DNA of 64,000 bases from Variovorax sp. J22P240 (lineage in GTDB: Bacteria; Pseudomonadota; Gammaproteobacteria; Burkholderiales; Burkholderiaceae_C): positions 62,001 to 126,000 of the forward strand of contig NZ_JASZYR010000007.1 in assembly GCF_030316855.1 (NCBI RefSeq), in the 5' to 3' direction. Made by a program: the position numbers and the translations under genes. This document shows positions 60,972-64,000 of this stretch, in pieces (positions within the stretch are counted from its first letter, which is position 1; each line of letters opens with the position of its first letter). The notes under the pieces are model-generated. The model was given only the letters and a program-made list of their open reading frames with translations, made no database searches and had not been told where the DNA came from.

Positions 60972-61988
60972 ATGTCGAGCCTCATTCGCAGCGCCAGCCT
61001 GACCAACTACCCCGAAGTGGCGCGAGCGGCCGGGCTCAACCCGCTAGTCATGCTGGCCGAGGTGGGACTGAGTCCGGCCTGCCTGCATGATCCTGACCTG
61101 CGGATCCCGAGCGATGCAGTACGGGCCCTGTTCGAGGCCTCGGCGATCGCTAGCGGGCTGGACAATTTCGGCCTGCGTATGGCCGAAACGCGGCAACTGT
61201 CGAACCTGGGCGCCGTGGCGCTGGTAGCGCGCGAGGAACCCACGGTCCGGCGCTTCGTGCGGGCGATGGCTCGCTATAGCCACGTGCTCAACGAGTCACT
61301 GTTCATGAAGCTCGAGGAGAGCAACGGCATTGCCGTGCTCCGCGAAGAGTTTCTCGTTCGCCATCACGGAGCGTCTCGGCAAGCGACGGAACTGCTGGTC
61401 GGCGTGACTTTTCGCAGCCTGAAGTTTTTCCTCGGGCCGGCATGGAACCCGCTGCGGGTCTGCTTCGTGCACGCACCACCGCGAGATCCGAGTCTGCACC
61501 ACCGCATCTTCGGCTACGCCATCGAGTTCGGACAGGATTTCAACGGGCTTGTCTGCACCACGCGCGACATGGATGCACCGAATCCGATGGCCGACCCGGT
61601 GATGGCGCGCTATGCGCGGCGGACTCTCGAAGCTGCCGACTCGGGTCCCATGAGCGCGATTGACAGCGTGCGCCACATCCTGCTCGTGTTGCTGCCTTCG
61701 GGCCAGGGCTCAGTTGAGCAGGTGGCTGAGAACCTCGGCGTCCACAAGCGCACCGTTCATCGACTCTTATTGCGCGAGGGCACGACTTTTTCCGACGTGT
61801 TGAACACCATCCGGCGCGAGCTGGCCGCGCAGTACGTAGATGACGGAACACGGCCGCTGTCGCAAGTGGCCGAACTGCTGGGCTTCTCGGCGCTAAGCGC
61901 TTTTTCGCGGTGGTACAGGCAGCAGTTCGGAGAGGTTGCGGGACGGCGGCGACGCATGAACGTCGGTGCAAAACGACCTCTTGTCTGA
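60972..61988 (+). CDS. AraC-family transcriptional regulator (cluster B)
   Basis: The 338-residue protein is closely similar to the cluster A regulator at 17090-18097: N-terminal ligand domain (LIRSASLTNYPEVARAAGLN at the start) and C-terminal AraC HTH pair (VEQVAENLGVHKRTVHRLL, PLSQVAELLGFSALSAFSRW). The ATG at 60972 was chosen because it aligns with the paralogue. It is divergent from the cluster B operon with the conserved element in the gap. The two regulators probably recognise the same DNA and may cross-regulate. Confidence 0.9.
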   Translation: MSSLIRSASLTNYPEVARAAGLNPLVMLAEVGLSPACLHDPDLRIPSDAVRALFEASAIASGLDNFGLRMAETRQLSNLGAVALVAREEPTVRRFVRAMARYSHVLNESLFMKLEESNGIAVLREEFLVRHHGASRQATELLVGVTFRSLKFFLGPAWNPLRVCFVHAPPRDPSLHHRIFGYAIEFGQDFNGLVCTTRDMDAPNPMADPVMARYARRTLEAADSGPMSAIDSVRHILLVLLPSGQGSVEQVAENLGVHKRTVHRLLLREGTTFSDVLNTIRRELAAQYVDDGTRPLSQVAELLGFSALSAFSRWYRQQFGEVAGRRRRMNVGAKRPLV

Positions 61989-62400
61989 GTGTCGGCTTTG
62001 TGCGCGCCCAACGCGGGTTGCAGATGGCTCTTATGGGCCCACAGCGACATTCACCGCCCTGATTCGGTCTCCTCGAAGCAGTCGCTCCAGCGGCGCTTCG
62101 CAAATCAAACAGCCTCGGCGCCGGAAGTCAGTTCGAGCGAAGGTATATCGGTGTGTGGCAGGAAGGCCGAACCGCAGTCGAGCGCTCCCTGAGCTCCGTT
62201 CTTTAGACACTTCAGCCATCCCATCGACAGTCACCCGACCACGCTGCATTCTGCGGCTAGGCAGCCATCGCCTCATGGGGCGTCAGTTCGTGTGCCAACA
62301 CCTTGGTCGCTATCGACTTCGAGATCTGGGAGTTCCGCATCACCACGCAACGCTTCACCGTATTCCTTGCGCCGCGGAGGCGCTTCGATCGCGACGCCGC
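61989..62400. other. Intergenic, nothing recognised
   Basis: About 410 bp between the AraC stop and the monooxygenase remnant. No gene, repeat or clear promoter was found. Confidence 0.4.
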
Positions 62401-63813
62401 ATGACGGCCGATGGCACAAGCCCGGCAGACACGCTGGACCTGCTGATCGTCGGAGCCGGCTTCGGCGGCCTTTGCATGCTGCAAAAGGCGCGCGCGATGG
62501 GCCTGTCGGCGCTGGTGCTCGAGGCCGCGCCCAGCGTGGGCGGCACCTGGTATGCCAATCGCTACCCAGGTGCCCGCGTCGACATCCAGAGCCTGGAGTA
62601 CTCCTTCTCGTTCAGCGAGGCCCTGCAGCAGGAATGGCAGTGGACAGAGCGCTATGCCTCGCAGCCCGAACTGCTGCGCTACGCCAACCAAGTCGCGGAC
62701 CGCTTCGACCTGCGCAGCGGCATCCACCTGAACACTTGCGTGACGGCGGCGCGCTTCGACGATGTCAATCGGCGTTGGGAGATCGGCAGCACGGGCGAGG
62801 ATGGCGCGGCGCTGACTTGGCGTGCGCGCTTCGTTGTGCTGGCCAGCGGGCCGCTGTCGACACCCAACACGCCGGCCTTCCCCAGAGGCCCGCGTGAAGG
62901 CTGACTACCCGGGCTTTCGCGCTCGCAATCGCCAGATGCGCACCGGCTTCGGCTGCGATCTGCCGATGAACCCGAACTCGGCGCTGGCTGCGAGCCCGAA
63001 GAGCGGGGCGCGGCTTTCGAGGCCCGCTGGCGCGTCGGCGGATTCTCCCTGCTGGGGGCCTTCGGCGACGTCATGACCAATTTGCAGGCCAACGCCCTGG
63101 CGGCCGAGTTCGTGCGCAGGAAGATCCGCCAGGCGGTGCACGACCGGGCGACGGCGGCGCTGCTCTCGCCGCACCAGCCCATCGGATGCAAGCGGATGTG
63201 CGTGGCCGACGACTACTACGAGACCTTCAACCGGTCGAACGTGCATCTGGTGGACGTCAGCGAGCGACCGATCGAGGCCATCACGCCAGGTGGCCTGCGA
63301 ACCGGCGCGCGCGAGTACGCCTTCGACACGCTGGTACTCGCCACCGGTTTCGACGCCGTCACCGGCACGCTGATGCGGCTGGATCTGCGTGGCCCGGGCG
63401 GCCTGCGCATTCAGGACAAGTGGCGCCACGGGCCGCTGAACTACCTGGGATTGACTGTGGCCGGCTTCCCGAATCTGTTCAACATCGCCGGCGCGGGCAG
63501 CGCCGCGGCCTTCACGAGCGTGATCCTCTCGATCGAGCACCACGTGGACTGGATCGCCGACTGCATCGCCTGGCTCGACGCGCAGGGTCACGCCACGATC
63601 GAGCCCACCGACGAGGCCGAAAGCGCCTGGGTCGCGCATGTCAACGCGGTCGCTGCGCAAACGGTCTTCCTGAGCTGCAACTCCTGGTACCTGGGCGCCA
63701 ACATTCCGGGCAAGCCGCGAATGTTCATGCAGCTGGCCGGCGGATTCCCCGCTTATGCGAAACGTTGCTTGGCGGAGGCTGGCTGGGGCTACGAGGGCTT
63801 TCTTCTGCGCTGA
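62401..63813 (+). pseudogene. Flavin-containing (Baeyer-Villiger-type) monooxygenase with central deletion and frameshifts
   Basis: The first part (ATG 62401 to about 62880) has the FAD motif LLIVGAGFGGLCMLQKA, GGTWYANRYPGARVD and VLASGPLSTPNTPAFP. Sequence then jumps directly to VKADYPGFRARNRQMRTGFG in another frame. After a second frame change near 63000 it continues FEARWRVGGFSLLGAFGDVM, IGCKRMCVADDYYETFNR, LVLATGFDAVTGT and NIAGAGSAAAFTSVIL to the end. The missing centre, about 150 residues in typical enzymes, contains the F-x-G-x3-H-x3-W fingerprint and the NADPH-binding glycines. The protein cannot be active. Confidence 0.88.
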
Positions 63814-63946
63814 TGGCGGCAGCGCCGGCTCCGCGCGCGTGGGATTGACGGCAGGTGCGCCGATCCCCCTTCATCGCCCAAGCAGGTACTCAACGAATGA
63901 GCCGATACCGGCCCTTTGTGGAAGACTGGAAATGGGCGTGACTGCC

Positions 63947-63985
63947 ACTTCGCCGAACTCGCCGATAGCTGCCCTTGGTCAACAG
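63947..63985. repeat. Dispersed non-coding repeat, copy 2
   Basis: It aligns with 54944-54981, with the best-conserved part ATAGCTGCCCTTGGTCAACA. It lies in the gene-free last 185 bp of the window. Confidence 0.5.
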
Positions 63986-64000
63986 TGTGAACACTCCGAA

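Overview
This GC-rich window reads like the chromosome of a betaproteobacterium of the Burkholderiales, most like a Comamonadaceae member such as Variovorax. The reasons are four orphan TctC/Bug-type solute receptors, a Burkholderiales-type trimeric porin, several DUF849 (BKACE) beta-keto acid cleavage enzymes, CaiB-type CoA-transferases, and many LysR and AraC regulators. This placement is inference from gene content. No rRNA, tRNA, CRISPR array or intact insertion sequence was seen.

Left third (1-28.2 kb), small-acid catabolism. It starts with a truncated MFS transporter, a DsbA-like oxidoreductase, a YeiH-family transporter and a porin, followed by a cation/proton exchanger and a DUF3300/DUF2950 pair. 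A reverse-strand unit encodes an acyl-CoA dehydrogenase, a BKACE enzyme and a short-chain dehydrogenase that is frameshifted in a T7 tract. After a MlaD-like protein and a TPR lipoprotein comes catabolic cluster A (13.7-19.0 kb): BKACE, TctC, YeiH, an AraC regulator, a carboxymuconolactone-decarboxylase-like protein, DUF1289 and the stub of an acyl-CoA ligase. Next is an RraA-TctC-RraA operon with a divergent LysR gene. Then comes a tightly coupled operon of CoA-transferase, HMG-CoA-lyase-like enzyme, VOC protein, 2-hydroxyacid dehydrogenase and TctC, again with a divergent LysR gene.

Middle third (28.2-52.7 kb), envelope, signalling and decay. It holds a DUF3892 protein of unknown function, a cupin, two potassium-channel-like proteins, an OmpA protein, a run of small secreted proteins, a NarL-type response regulator, a Crp/Fnr regulator, a receiver protein, an 897-residue histidine kinase, an AI-2E transporter with a NodT/HlyD/DUF2955 efflux operon, a small lipoprotein and a phospholipase-D-like lipoprotein. 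Decayed copies lie between them: an OmpA C-terminus, a second OmpA 5-prime end, a pta-ackA fusion remnant, a GNAT remnant and a second channel copy. Two FNR-type palindromes stand at exactly the same distance from the same -10-like hexamer, which suggests a small regulon.

Right end (53.4-64 kb). After an FAD-linked oxidase comes cluster B, the paralogue of cluster A, arranged as one six-gene reverse-strand operon (CMD, BKACE, Rieske, TctC, acyl-CoA ligase, YeiH) with a divergent AraC gene. Clusters A and B share a conserved 55-56 bp element, present three times in the window, which is probably the operator of the paired AraC regulators. A flavin monooxygenase pseudogene with its centre deleted closes the window.
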